This document shows positions 16,392-25,328 of a stretch of 64,000 nucleotides of DNA, in pieces. The stretch comes from Pigmentiphaga aceris. Its GTDB lineage: Bacteria; Pseudomonadota; Gammaproteobacteria; Burkholderiales; Burkholderiaceae_B. A program made the translations under genes and the position numbers. Numbering within the stretch: position 1 is the first letter of the stretch; each line of letters opens with the position of its first letter. The DNA is taken from assembly GCF_008119665.1 (NCBI RefSeq), contig NZ_CP043046.1, forward strand, positions 3,658,001 to 3,722,000, given 5' to 3'. The notes below the pieces were generated by a model, which ran no database searches, had not been told where the DNA came from, and saw nothing but the letters and a program-made list of their open reading frames with translations.

Positions 16392-19193
16392 ATGGCAACG
16401 ACCCCTACTGCCCAGCAATTGGCCATCACCAATCTCTACACAGCCTTGTTTAATCGCGCACCTGACGCCAATGGCTTGGCCTTCTGGACCGGGGCAATAC
16501 TGAACGGGGCATCGCTGGACACGATTACGCAGGGGTTTCTGAACTCGCCAGAGTCCAATGCTATTTACCTGCCGGCGTATACCTCTGAACAGTTCATCTC
16601 GGCTTTCTATGCGACGGTATTTGGCCGTGCACCAGATTCAAACGGCCTTGACTTCTGGGTAAAGGCGCTGGAGGCTGCGGGCGGTCAGGACTCCCTAGCG
16701 GCCAAGGCGCTTGTCGTATCGCAAATCAATACCATTATTAATTCACCGCTCGACACCAAACCGGCCGACCTCACGGATGCCGAGTACGCACAGACCTTGG
16801 CAGATCGGGCGACCTTCGCCAACAAGGTTGCCGTCGGCGTGTACTTCGCCCTTGATACCCCCGGCACGAATCTAGATCTGGCCAAGAAAGCACTGGCCCC
16901 AGTAAACGCCAATCCGAGCACTGTTGACAACGGCAAACAGGTGGCGGATGGTACGCCGCTGACATCATCGCCGTCGGCCCCGGCCGTGACGGTGCCGACG
17001 CTGCGCCTGATTGAAGGGACCGAAGGTGCAGACACCTTCGACTTTACCCATTTGACGATCGGCGTAGATACCATCGTTGATGGGCTGGGCGGTGATGACA
17101 CGCTGAACTATGTCGACAGCTCAAGCACTGGCATGAGTTTTCCCGCTATCGTCGTCAGGAATGTCGAAACCATCAACATCCGCAATGTGAATACGGCTGG
17201 CACGAGCGCCGAGTCGGTGCGCTACAACACGCCGCTCAATCTTCCTGTCGGCGAAAGCCTGACACTCGGCGGCATAACCGTGACCGCAACCGGCGGCAAC
17301 GCTACCGGCACCGAGATCGCAGCCGCCATTGCCTCGGGCGCAACCAATGGAAATGCAGCGGTCTCAGGCGCGCTGCCAGGGTACACGAAGGTCATAAGCG
17401 GAACGTCAGTCATTCTCACGTCCACTGTGCTGGGCAACGTACCCGACCTGAGGGTAAGCGGCACCAGTTTCAACACCGGTGCTATCGGCTCAATCACCCA
17501 AGGCGGGAATGGCACGCGGGATTATGTAGGTGCCGCGAGTTTGACCAATGCCACCTTGCTCAACTCGGATCTGTCCACGGCTGCTATCTCGTTTAACGGC
17601 ATGCTGGCGGGTCAGAAGCTCGGTGTGATCGGCAACAATGTGATTACCAACGGCGATGTCAACGGCAACTACCTCAGCGACGTGACCACGGCAACGGTCG
17701 TCCTGACTGGTGGAACCAAGATGTCCATGCTCACCCTGACCGGAACGGGGCTTGGCAACGTGCTGATGACCTCGACGGGCCTGGCCAACCAGGTCACGAG
17801 TTTGATGTTGAGCAGTGCCACGACGGCGCTGGAAGTCAACGCGGCTACCAACTTGCTCATCGGAACGCCCGGCGTCGTCGCCAGCGGCACTACCAGCGGT
17901 GCGGCATTGCGTACCGTAACGGTATCCGGAGCGGCAAGCTCCGTCGCGCTCGGCACGATTTCCTCCACGGTATTGAGCTCGATTGATGCATCGGGCTTGA
18001 CCGGCGGCGGTGTGTCGGCAACGATTTCCTCGCCAACCGTGACTTTCACTGGCGGCGGCGGAAACGACTTTATCGGCTTGGCCGCAGGGGTCGTGATCAC
18101 CAGCGCGATCGATGCCGGCGCCGGTTCCGCCGACACAATCGGCTTTACGACGAGCGCTTCGTTGACAACGGATACTGCAGCCTTGATTACGGGCTTCGAG
18201 GTGCTGCAGCTCAGCGCCCAGAGTGGCGTTCAAACCTATGACACGACGCTGATTGCCGGCATTACAGCGATCAAGGTTGCACAGTCGCTGGGCTCGGTTG
18301 CCTTGACGAAGTTGGGTGCCGGAGCGGCCTTGACGGTTTCCGGCTCTGTCAGCGGAGCAGGGCTGTCTCTGAGTCTTGACGACGACAGCGGGAATGCCGA
18401 CATCTTAGACCTGACGCTGGACAACGGGCTGACGCCCGGCAGTGGGCTGGGCGGCGGCGTCAGCTTGTCGACGCTGAAAGCCGTCAATGTCGAAACCATC
18501 ACGCTGCATTCGAAAGGCTGGGTGCTTGAGGGACTGATTGGCAATGCAGTCATCAACGACGAGGCAAATACCACCTTATCGAAAGTAGTAATCGATGGCG
18601 ATCAGCCGATAAGCTTTGATACCGGCAGCTTGACGAACAGCGTGCCGCTTACCATCGACGCGTCGGCCGCAACTGCCTATCTGATGGTAAATGGTCATGC
18701 GGCCACCAAGGCATTCAGCGTCAACGTCGCGTCGACTGGGGCCTCGATCAGGAGCGGTAACGGCGGCGACGCAATCACCTTGGCGTCCAGCGGCCCCGCA
18801 ATTGACACCATCATCTACACATCTGCCTCGCAGTCGCGGCAGGACTTCGTTAATGCTGCAGGCACTGCAGCCGCCACACAGGACGAAATCGTCAACTTCC
18901 AGTTCGGTGCCGACAAGATCAATCTGGCAGGTCTTAACCTGGCGGCAGATCGCGCGGTGCTGGTGAGCAAAAATTTTGCGACGACGACCGACCTGGTGAC
19001 GGCAGAATCCAGCGCCGACTTTTTCAAGGATGGCGACGGTGTCACCCGGGGCGTGGTCGCCGCGACGGTTGGTGCCGATACCTACGTGATCGTGGATGCC
19101 AATCGCAACGGTCTTTTCAACGCTGAGAACGACTTGGTGATCAAGCTGGCCGGGGTGACAGCAATACACGAAGTCAGTTTTTGGTTCACTTGA
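16392..19193 (+). CDS. Large DUF4214 secreted/surface protein, probable type I secretion substrate
   Basis: Acidic, Gly/Ser/Thr-rich protein of 933 residues with almost no Cys and no Sec signal peptide. The N-terminus has two DUF4214 repeats (Y-T-A-L-F-N-R-A-P-D, and F-Y-A-T-V-F-G-R-A-P-D about 70 residues later). The middle is a long beta-rich array in which G-G-G-N-D-type turns recur (near 215-235 and 555-580). The C-terminus (about 815-933) resembles the tail domain of S-layer-like or RTX-like proteins exported by type I systems, with D-x-N-x-N-G and aspartate-rich loops. Adhesin or S-layer-like structure is the likely role. No ABC/MFP secretion genes adjoin, so the exporter must be elsewhere. 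Confidence 0.75.
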   Translation: MATTPTAQQLAITNLYTALFNRAPDANGLAFWTGAILNGASLDTITQGFLNSPESNAIYLPAYTSEQFISAFYATVFGRAPDSNGLDFWVKALEAAGGQDSLAAKALVVSQINTIINSPLDTKPADLTDAEYAQTLADRATFANKVAVGVYFALDTPGTNLDLAKKALAPVNANPSTVDNGKQVADGTPLTSSPSAPAVTVPTLRLIEGTEGADTFDFTHLTIGVDTIVDGLGGDDTLNYVDSSSTGMSFPAIVVRNVETINIRNVNTAGTSAESVRYNTPLNLPVGESLTLGGITVTATGGNATGTEIAAAIASGATNGNAAVSGALPGYTKVISGTSVILTSTVLGNVPDLRVSGTSFNTGAIGSITQGGNGTRDYVGAASLTNATLLNSDLSTAAISFNGMLAGQKLGVIGNNVITNGDVNGNYLSDVTTATVVLTGGTKMSMLTLTGTGLGNVLMTSTGLANQVTSLMLSSATTALEVNAATNLLIGTPGVVASGTTSGAALRTVTVSGAASSVALGTISSTVLSSIDASGLTGGGVSATISSPTVTFTGGGGNDFIGLAAGVVITSAIDAGAGSADTIGFTTSASLTTDTAALITGFEVLQLSAQSGVQTYDTTLIAGITAIKVAQSLGSVALTKLGAGAALTVSGSVSGAGLSLSLDDDSGNADILDLTLDNGLTPGSGLGGGVSLSTLKAVNVETITLHSKGWVLEGLIGNAVINDEANTTLSKVVIDGDQPISFDTGSLTNSVPLTIDASAATAYLMVNGHAATKAFSVNVASTGASIRSGNGGDAITLASSGPAIDTIIYTSASQSRQDFVNAAGTAAATQDEIVNFQFGADKINLAGLNLAADRAVLVSKNFATTTDLVTAESSADFFKDGDGVTRGVVAATVGADTYVIVDANRNGLFNAENDLVIKLAGVTAIHEVSFWFT

Positions 19194-19210
19194 TTATCAA
19201 ACACGACGCT

Positions 19211-19258
19211 GGTGCCAGTTCAACACCATTTTTATCGTGTCTAACTGGCACCCGTTTT
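19211..19258 (+). terminator. Terminator-like hairpin after the DUF4214 gene
   Basis: Perfect 10-base arms GGTGCCAGTT (19211-19220) and AACTGGCACC (19243-19252), a 22-base loop, then CGTTTT. It lies 18 bases after the DUF4214 stop. The loop is long for a classic intrinsic terminator, so efficiency is uncertain. Confidence 0.55.
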
Positions 19259-19362
19259 CGAGCGTAGTTGCACACAGCTTGTCGCAGGCCAGGGCATTCA
19301 TTTCCAAATGGAGATTGAGCTGCCTTTCGAAAATCTCCCTCATTTTCACCAATCATCCTTTA

Positions 19363-20234
19363 GAGCGTGTTATGCACTTCCTGCCGTTGCCAATATCTTG
19401 GTGGCGGCCGGCAGCATGAGGATGGCGAACACCAAAAAATGCAGCCCGCTCAGCACAGAAGGCAGACGCTCATAATCTCGCGTCAGGCGACGGAACCGAG
19501 CCAGCCAACCGAAACTGCGTTCAACCACCCAACGTCTGGGCAGCAAGACAAAGCCTTTCTTGGCCTCAGTCAGTTTGACGATCTGCAAGTCGATGCCGTG
19601 TATTTGTGCGGCCTGCGCGGCGTTCTCGCCCGTATAGCCTTGGTCCGCCCACGCCAATTTGACCGTCTCGCCGGTCGCTTGTTGAACGGCATTGCACAAC
19701 ATGTCGACTTGCGCACGCTCTTGCTCGTCAGCGGGCGTCACGTGCACAGCCAGTAATGCCCCAGCGTATCGACCGCCATGTGAACCTTGCTGCCGCGCTT
19801 GCGTTTATATCCGTCGTAGCCGGCGCGTGGCCCACTTTCACAACTCGATTGAAGCGTTCTGCCGTCCAGCACCACCGCGCTGGGCTGACCTTGGCGACCC
19901 TGGGCAACGCGAATCAACGAGCGCAAATCCGACACCATGGCTTCAAAACAGTCCGCCCCCACCCATCGACGGCTCTGTTGGTAGACCGCTTCCCAGGGTG
20001 GAAAATCATTCGGCAACATACGCCACGGCGCGCCTGCCCGAACGATCCAGCGCAAGGCATTGAACACCTCGCGCAGCGCATGTTGACGCTGCGGCGCGGA
20101 CGTTTTCATCAGTGTCAGATACAGGGCCGCGAGCTCCATTCTTCATCGCTGACATCGGTAGGGTAAGGCTTGCGAGACATCCCAAAATTCTACACACCAC
20201 TGACCCTGCCACGACCGAAGTTCATAACACGCTC
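19363..20234 (-). mobile_element. Insertion sequence, IS5 family (IS427-like), 872 bases, transposase decayed
   Basis: The ends are inverted repeats: GAGCGTGTTATGCACTTC at the left (19363-19380) and its complement with one mismatch at the right, ending at 20234. A TA dinucleotide flanks both ends (19361-19362 and 20235-20236), which fits the 2-base TA target duplication of IS427-type elements. Length and gene content also fit that group. It inserted between the large DUF4214 gene and a small secreted-protein gene. The transposase has two frame breaks, so this copy is probably immobile on its own. Confidence 0.85.
19370..20180 (-). pseudogene. IS5-family (IS427-like) DDE transposase, broken by two frameshifts
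   Basis: The intact protein would begin at ATG 20180 (M-S-R-K-P-Y-P-T-D-V-S-D-E-E-W-S), as in IS427-group transposases. At about 20135 one base is missing and the frame moves; it resumes as the long N-terminal half up to about 19738. There a second single-base loss (near 19745) ends that half at K-V-H-M-A-V-D-T-L-G-H; the rest continues in another frame to 19370. DDE elements are spread over the pieces: VVLDGRTLQS, ADQGYTGE, and the terminal E in VVERSFGWLARFRR. Neither break has a slippery A/T run, so mutation or sequence error is likelier than programmed frameshifting. Confidence 0.8.
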
Positions 20235-20396
20235 TAGTAACGAGCAAATTCTGGCATGACAGCCTATTTACGATAGATTGGTAGAGCAATCTTCGCCACA
20301 GCATCCTCACTTGCAAGAACGGCGACCTCGCCTGAAGAATTTAGTTGAAAGGCTTGGTCAAAATAAACAGCACGCCTTCATCCAAGGCGGCGGCCT

Positions 20397-20897
20397 TCAC
20401 CCCTCAAGCTCCCGCTTCGTGAAAAGCAGGCAGTGTGTTTTCTGCCCATCAAAGAACAAAGCAGGAACGCACATACCTCCCGATCCCTTCTCACACGCCG
20501 CGCCGCCTTTCAGGAAGGTATTCACATTAGCCGGCTGCTCAAATTTCACCAGCGCCACCTTGCTGAAATCCTGAAAAATGAACACTGCAGCTTCTTTGTC
20601 TCCAACCAAGAGCTTCCGCAACGATTCATTCGCCATGACTCGCGAATATCCATCGCCCTCATGGCGTTGCGCAAAAGACAGCATCGTCTCGTATTCTGAC
20701 GACCCCGACGCCTTCCGCTTCTCACTTATCCTCTGCTTTAGCCCCGGATAATCACATTTCAGATCGGCTTGGCCGGCAGGCAATTTATCTACCGCCATGA
20801 TGCTTACTTCAGGAGCGTCTGAAGCAGCACCCGCAACAGTCGGGATAGCTGCCACCAAAACTGCCGACATCATGCATAACATTTTGAACATAGTCAT
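20397..20897 (-). CDS. Unrecognised small secreted protein
   Basis: Protein of 166 residues with a clear N-terminal signal peptide (cleavage near residue 24, after V-A-G-A). The mature part has four Cys (in a D-L-K-C-D-Y stretch, then A-A-C-E-K, G-M-C-V-P and T-H-C-L-L), enough for two disulfides. It is lysine-rich and the DNA is more AT-rich than the chromosome average, in line with the neighbouring accessory patch. I recognise no family and assign no function. It reads towards the IS element. A periplasmic or outer-surface location is inferred from the signal peptide alone. Confidence 0.65.
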   Translation of the reverse strand: MTMFKMLCMMSAVLVAAIPTVAGAASDAPEVSIMAVDKLPAGQADLKCDYPGLKQRISEKRKASGSSEYETMLSFAQRHEGDGYSRVMANESLRKLLVGDKEAAVFIFQDFSKVALVKFEQPANVNTFLKGGAACEKGSGGMCVPALFFDGQKTHCLLFTKRELEG

Positions 20898-21135
20898 TTT
20901 CCAAAAGAATACGGCTGGTATACGTCATGCCTGGATGCTGATCTAACACCTACATCAACCTCGTCCAGACGCGACGAACCTTACCCTCCCCTGCGGCAGC
21001 ATTCTTTTCCTCAATGAAAGGAATGCCTCTTTGTGTTGCGCGACATGCGGTCCATAAGCACATACCGCCGCCCGAACCATTCCGGCCAGATACACTCTTA
21101 CCCTGTCACCTTAACGCCATGGATGTTCTCTGCCG

Positions 21136-23961
21136 ATGAGCGCTTCGCCCCTTCTTCCTCTGGCACGCCGTTTCTGGATTGCCTTGCCCGCCGCCGGCCT
21201 GATTGCTTTGGCAGGCTGCCAGACCACCCCAAACACTGGCGCCAACGCTGTGCAGAACGCCCCGACGACTTCTACGACCGCGCCTGCTGCTGCGCCTCTT
21301 GCGCCGGTAACCTCGGTCGAGGGCATTTCCGAATACGTGTTGCCCAATGGGCTGCGGGTGCTGCTGGCACCGGATTCGTCCAAGCCCACCACCACCGTCA
21401 ACATGACCTACCAGGTAGGGTCGCGTCACGAGAACTACGGCGAGACGGGCATGGCGCATTTGCTGGAACACATGCTGTTCAAGGGCACGCCTACCCACCG
21501 CAATGCGCTGGCTGAATTCGCGCGTCGCGGGCTGCGGGCCAATGGCAGCACCTGGACGGACCGCACCAATTATTTCGCCAGTTTCTCGGCCAACCCCGAC
21601 AATCTGGACTGGTATCTGCGCTGGCAGGCTGATGCCATGGTCAATTCACTGATTCAGCGCAGTGACCTCGACAGCGAAATGACGGTGGTGCGCAATGAGA
21701 TGGAAAGCGGCGAGAACAGCCCGTTCCGTATTTTGATGGAAAAGATGTTGTCCACGTCGTTCCAGTGGCACAACTACGGCAAGACCACCATCGGCGCACG
21801 TGCCGATGTGGAAAATGTCGACACCGACCGTCTGCGCGCGTTCTACAAGCAGTATTACCAGCCTGACAATGCGGTGCTGATCGTCAGCGGCGCGTTCGAT
21901 GTGAAGGCTACGCTGGCCACCATTCAAGATGCGTTTGCATCTATCCCCAAGCCCACCCGCAAGCTGCCGAACCTGTACACGCTGGACCCGGCGCAAGACG
22001 GTGAGCGCAGCGTAACGTTGCGACGGTCGGGCGGCGCGCCGCTGGTGGCCACCATGTATCACGTGCCGGCTGCCGGCTCGCCTGATTACACGGCCATCGA
22101 TCTGGCTGCGATTGTGCTGGGCGATACGCCTTCGGGCCGCTTGCACAAGGCGCTGGTGGATGCGCAATTGGCCGCAGGCACCTTTGGTTATACCTTCGAC
22201 ATGCACGACCCTGGCGTGGTGATGTTCGGTGCGCAGTTGCCGCCGGGTGCCGATCGCGAGAAGGCAACCGCCGTGCTGTTGAAGACGCTGGAATCGCTGA
22301 AGACGCAGCCGATCACGGCAGAAGAACTGGAGCGCGCGCGCATCAAGTGGCTGCAGTCGTGGGAACTGACCTACGCCAATGCCGAGAAGCTTGGCGTGGC
22401 CTTGTCGGAATCGATTGCGGCGGGCGACTGGCGTCTGTTCTTCCTGGCCCGTGACCGGGTGCGTGATGCCAAGCTGGAAGACGTGCAGCGCGTTGCGCAA
22501 AGCTATTTGGTCGAGTCGAACCGCACGCTGGGCAGTTATGTGCCTACGGAACAACCGCTGCGTTCGCCGGCACCGCAAACCGTGGATGTCGCGCCGATGG
22601 TGCAGGACTATCGCGGCAACCCCAATTTTGTTGAGGCGGAAGCGTTCGATCCGTCGCCCGCAAATCTGGATGCCAGCACCACCCGCAAAACGATTGCGCT
22701 GCCGGGCAATGGCACCTTGCAACTCGCCTTGTTGCCCAAGCCCACGCGCGGCAGTCGGGTGTCGGCTCAGTTGCTGATGCAGTTCGGCAATGTCGAAACG
22801 CTGCGTGGCAAGCGTGACATCGCTGATGCTGCTGCTGACTTGATCACACGCGGCACGCCTACCCTGTCGCGCCAGCAGATCGACGATCGCTTCGACAAGC
22901 TGAATGCGCAGGTTCGTATCGGTGGTAGCGGCACCAATGTCACGGCCTCGATCTCGACCACGCGTGAGAACCTGGCCCCCACCCTTGCCTTGGTGGTGGA
23001 ACTGCTGCGCACGGCCAACTTCCCGGCAGACCAGGTCGAGGAATATCGTCGGTCGATGCTCACCAGCCTGGAACAGTCGCTGCAACAGCCCGATGCGATC
23101 GCATCGCGCGCGCTGGCACGTCACGGCAATCCCTACCCTGCCGATGACCTGCGTTACGCACCGAGCTTCCAGGACGATCTGAATGCCATTCGCGGGCTCA
23201 AGCGTGAAGACATCGTGCGCTTCCACCAGCAGTTCTACGGTGCCAGCCTGCTGCGCGTGTCTGCGGTGGGTGACTTCGACCCGGCGCAGGTGGAAGGCGC
23301 GTTGACGAATTCGCTGGCAGGCTGGAAAGCCGCGCCTGCCTACACCCGTGTGCCTAACCCGTTCACGCCGGTCACCCCGACCAAGCTTGAACAGGAAACG
23401 CCAGACAAGGCCAACGCGTTCTACATCGCCCGCATGCCGCTGGCGGTGCAGGACACCAGTGCCGACTACCCGGCGCTGATGCTGGCCAACTTCATGCTGG
23501 GCCTGTCCGAACACTCGCGCTTGTGGAACCGCGTGCGCGAGAAGGACGGCCTGTCCTACAACATCCGCAGCATGCTGCGCGCATCGTCGTTCGAGCCCAG
23601 CGCCAGCTGGTCGATGTACGCGATCTACGCCCCGCAGAACCGTGCCAAGCTGGACGCGGCCATCCGCGAAGAACTTGACCGTCTGACGGCCGAGGGCTTC
23701 TCGGAACAGGAAGTGAAGGATGGCGTGGAAGCGCTGCTGAACTACCGTCGTCTGTCACGTGCGCAAGACGGTGGCGTGGCTGCTGGCTGGATCGACCTGC
23801 TGGAAGCCGAGCGCACGTACGGCTTCACCGGCGAGGTGGATCGCAAGCTGCAAAGCCTGACCGCTGCCGACGTGAACGCGGCCTTCCGCAAGTACTTCGA
23901 CACGACGAAATTCACCTCGTCGTATGCGGGTGACTTTGCGGGTGCGGCGAAGAAGCAGTAA
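21136..23961 (+). CDS. M16-family zinc metallopeptidase, lipoprotein, fused two-half form
   Basis: Pitrilysin-type peptidase of 941 residues. A lipoprotein signal with lipobox L-A-G-C (Cys28) is followed by a low-complexity Ala/Thr/Pro linker (about 32-58). The first half has the inverted zinc motif HxxEH (H108-L-L-E-H112) with a downstream Glu in the N-E-M-E-S segment (about 190). The second half (about 510 onward) is the inactive M16 C-domain copy. It is expected in the periplasm, lipid-anchored, degrading peptides. A strong terminator follows directly; upstream is about 240 bases of non-coding DNA. Confidence 0.92.
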   Translation: MSASPLLPLARRFWIALPAAGLIALAGCQTTPNTGANAVQNAPTTSTTAPAAAPLAPVTSVEGISEYVLPNGLRVLLAPDSSKPTTTVNMTYQVGSRHENYGETGMAHLLEHMLFKGTPTHRNALAEFARRGLRANGSTWTDRTNYFASFSANPDNLDWYLRWQADAMVNSLIQRSDLDSEMTVVRNEMESGENSPFRILMEKMLSTSFQWHNYGKTTIGARADVENVDTDRLRAFYKQYYQPDNAVLIVSGAFDVKATLATIQDAFASIPKPTRKLPNLYTLDPAQDGERSVTLRRSGGAPLVATMYHVPAAGSPDYTAIDLAAIVLGDTPSGRLHKALVDAQLAAGTFGYTFDMHDPGVVMFGAQLPPGADREKATAVLLKTLESLKTQPITAEELERARIKWLQSWELTYANAEKLGVALSESIAAGDWRLFFLARDRVRDAKLEDVQRVAQSYLVESNRTLGSYVPTEQPLRSPAPQTVDVAPMVQDYRGNPNFVEAEAFDPSPANLDASTTRKTIALPGNGTLQLALLPKPTRGSRVSAQLLMQFGNVETLRGKRDIADAAADLITRGTPTLSRQQIDDRFDKLNAQVRIGGSGTNVTASISTTRENLAPTLALVVELLRTANFPADQVEEYRRSMLTSLEQSLQQPDAIASRALARHGNPYPADDLRYAPSFQDDLNAIRGLKREDIVRFHQQFYGASLLRVSAVGDFDPAQVEGALTNSLAGWKAAPAYTRVPNPFTPVTPTKLEQETPDKANAFYIARMPLAVQDTSADYPALMLANFMLGLSEHSRLWNRVREKDGLSYNIRSMLRASSFEPSASWSMYAIYAPQNRAKLDAAIREELDRLTAEGFSEQEVKDGVEALLNYRRLSRAQDGGVAAGWIDLLEAERTYGFTGEVDRKLQSLTAADVNAAFRKYFDTTKFTSSYAGDFAGAAKKQ

Positions 23962-24001
23962 CGGGGTAAATCACGGGGATTGCTGCACAGCATCCCCGCT
24001 G

Positions 24002-24043
24002 AAATGGGTTCGGCAGCGTTCAGCTTCCGAACCCATTTTTTTT
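24002..24043 (+). terminator. Rho-independent terminator after the M16 peptidase gene
   Basis: A 12-base-pair perfect stem (AAATGGGTTCGG, 24002-24013, with CCGAACCCATTT, 24027-24038), a 13-base loop and a run of eight T. On the minus strand the arm begins with an A run, so it can also stop the converging NHL operon. Confidence 0.88.
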
Positions 24044-24065
24044 GTGGCATTGCTACGCGCCCGAT

Positions 24066-24428
24066 CTATTTCAGTCGAATGCTGAAGGCCGCGTTCGCCC
24101 CCCAGGTTGCCACCGTCAGACTGCCATCGGGTGCCAGTGCCAAGCCCACCGGGCTGCTGAAGCCGTCGGCAAAGACGCTTTGCTGGCCGGTTGATGTGAA
24201 GCGCAGCACGGTGCCAGCCGACCAATTGGCCACGTACAGGTTGCCCTGCGCGTCGTAGGCCATGCCGACCGGTGATGCAAGGTTCTCGTGGATGCGCACC
24301 GGTTTTTGCGCTGACAAGGCGAGGCTTGCGGGTACCGTGTCGGCGCGTGCCTCGACGCCTGTTACCGCAGCGCTGGTGATGCTGACCACCCCTGCTGCCA
24401 AGGCGATATGAATCATGGCGCGCTTCAT
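24066..24428 (-). CDS. Small secreted NHL-repeat (SMP-30-like) protein
   Basis: Protein of 120 residues: a signal peptide (about 1-29) and only two beta-propeller-type repeats, S-P-V-G-M-A-Y-D-A-Q-G-N-L-Y-V-A and S-P-V-G-L-A-L-A-P-D-G-S. A full propeller needs five to seven blades, so this is either a truncated family member or a unit that assembles as an oligomer. It starts within the stop of the carboxymuconolactone-decarboxylase-like gene (4-base ATGA overlap), so the two are translationally coupled. Function unknown; a binding rather than catalytic role is likely. Confidence 0.68.
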   Translation of the reverse strand: MKRAMIHIALAAGVVSITSAAVTGVEARADTVPASLALSAQKPVRIHENLASPVGMAYDAQGNLYVANWSAGTVLRFTSTGQQSVFADGFSSPVGLALAPDGSLTVATWGANAAFSIRLK

Positions 24429-24847
24429 GCGTTGGCCGGTTGTGCAAACACGTCCTTGGCTGCCATCAAGCCATTCAGCGCTGCCGGGAATCCGGCGTAG
24501 ACGGCCATCTGCATGATGGTTTCGACAACTTCGGTTCGGGTCACGCCCACGTTCAGCGCGGCATGAATGTGGACCTTGAGCTGCGGCGTGGCGTTGCCCA
24601 TGGCGGTCAATGCGGCAACCACCGCAATTTCCCGGCTTCTCAAGTCCAGGTTCGGGCGCGAGTAGATGTCGCCGAAGGGAAATTCGATCAGATAGCGCGC
24701 AAAGTCTGGCGCAATATCTGCCAGCGCGGCCACCACGTTCTCACCGGCCTTGCCGTCGATCTCCCGCAGCTTTTCCAGCCCGCGTTCGTAGCGGCTTTGG
24801 GATGGGTTGGTGTTCGATTGATCCGTGCTCGACTGGTTGGTGTTCAT
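24425..24847 (-). CDS. Carboxymuconolactone decarboxylase (AhpD-like) family protein
   Basis: Protein of 140 residues with the all-helical CMD fold: L-D-L-R-S-R-E-I-A-V-V-A-A-L-T-A-M-G, then P-Q-L-K-V-H-I-H-A-A-L-N-V-G and M-Q-M-A-V-Y-A-G-F-P-A-A-L-N-G. These match the gamma-CMD block well. It lacks the CxxC of AhpD peroxidase relatives, so a decarboxylase-like or uncharacterised role fits better than peroxide reduction. ATG 24847 has GGAAGG about 8 bases upstream and is chosen over ATG 24853. Its first 107 bases overlap the 3' end of the MerR gene in another frame. Probably controlled by that MerR regulator. Confidence 0.85.
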   Translation of the reverse strand: MNTNQSSTDQSNTNPSQSRYERGLEKLREIDGKAGENVVAALADIAPDFARYLIEFPFGDIYSRPNLDLRSREIAVVAALTAMGNATPQLKVHIHAALNVGVTRTEVVETIMQMAVYAGFPAALNGLMAAKDVFAQPANA

Positions 24848-25250
24848 CAGCATGTCCTTCCTCGGAAAATAATTCCGACGCCAGGGACTGCTCGACCGAG
24901 CGGTAATGCTCGATCTTCGCCTGCAAGGCTTCCGCCGCCAGCTTCATCGCGTCGATGTCTGCAAGAACCTCTGTCAGATGTTCTTGCAGCATCTGGCGAC
25001 GACCTGGCACCGTCGCGTCCCCAGCGCCGCGTAATGCCGCGAACGTCTGCATCTTGCCGATAGGCATGTGCGTGGTTCGCAGGCGCAGCAGGAATTCGAT
25101 CCAGGCCATGTCCGAGGCCGCATAACGGCGCTGGCCGCCGCTTGCGCGTGCCACCGGGCCGATCAGCCCGATGCGCTCGTAATAGCGCAGGGTATGGGCG
25201 CTCAGGCCCGTACGCCTGACGACCTCGTCAATGCTCAGATGGGATTCCAT
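24741..25250 (-). CDS. MerR-family transcriptional regulator
   Basis: MerR-type regulator of 169 residues. The N-terminal winged helix is classic (S-I-D-E-V-V-R-R-T-G-L-S-A-H-T-L-R-Y-Y-E-R-I-G-L), followed by R-Y-A-A-S-D and a dimerisation helix. There are no metal-binding Cys in the effector region; this is the small non-metal subgroup usually linked to oxidoreductase or CMD genes. The last 35-40 residues, where the gene overlaps the next one, are polar and unconserved in look (H-Q-P-V-E-H repeats), so the functional protein may end near residue 130. Confidence 0.88.
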   Translation of the reverse strand: MESHLSIDEVVRRTGLSAHTLRYYERIGLIGPVARASGGQRRYAASDMAWIEFLLRLRTTHMPIGKMQTFAALRGAGDATVPGRRQMLQEHLTEVLADIDAMKLAAEALQAKIEHYRSVEQSLASELFSEEGHADEHQPVEHGSIEHQPIPKPLRTRAGKAAGDRRQGR

Positions 25251-25328
25251 GGAAGGACTCTAGAAGTTTGAGTGCGCTCTAAGTCAAGCGATCTTATGCT
25301 GGTTTTGGGGTGGTGCGTTGGCCGATGT

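Noticed and set aside
19738..19747. Programmed ribosomal frameshift in the IS transposase
   Set aside because: Some IS groups use one, but there is no slippery heptamer here and a second, unrelated break lies upstream, so decay is simpler.
21646..23514. A 622-codon minus-strand frame inside the M16 peptidase gene
   Set aside because: The plus strand has a lipobox, the HxxEH motif and the full family length; the minus frame is Arg/His/Gln-rich shadow.
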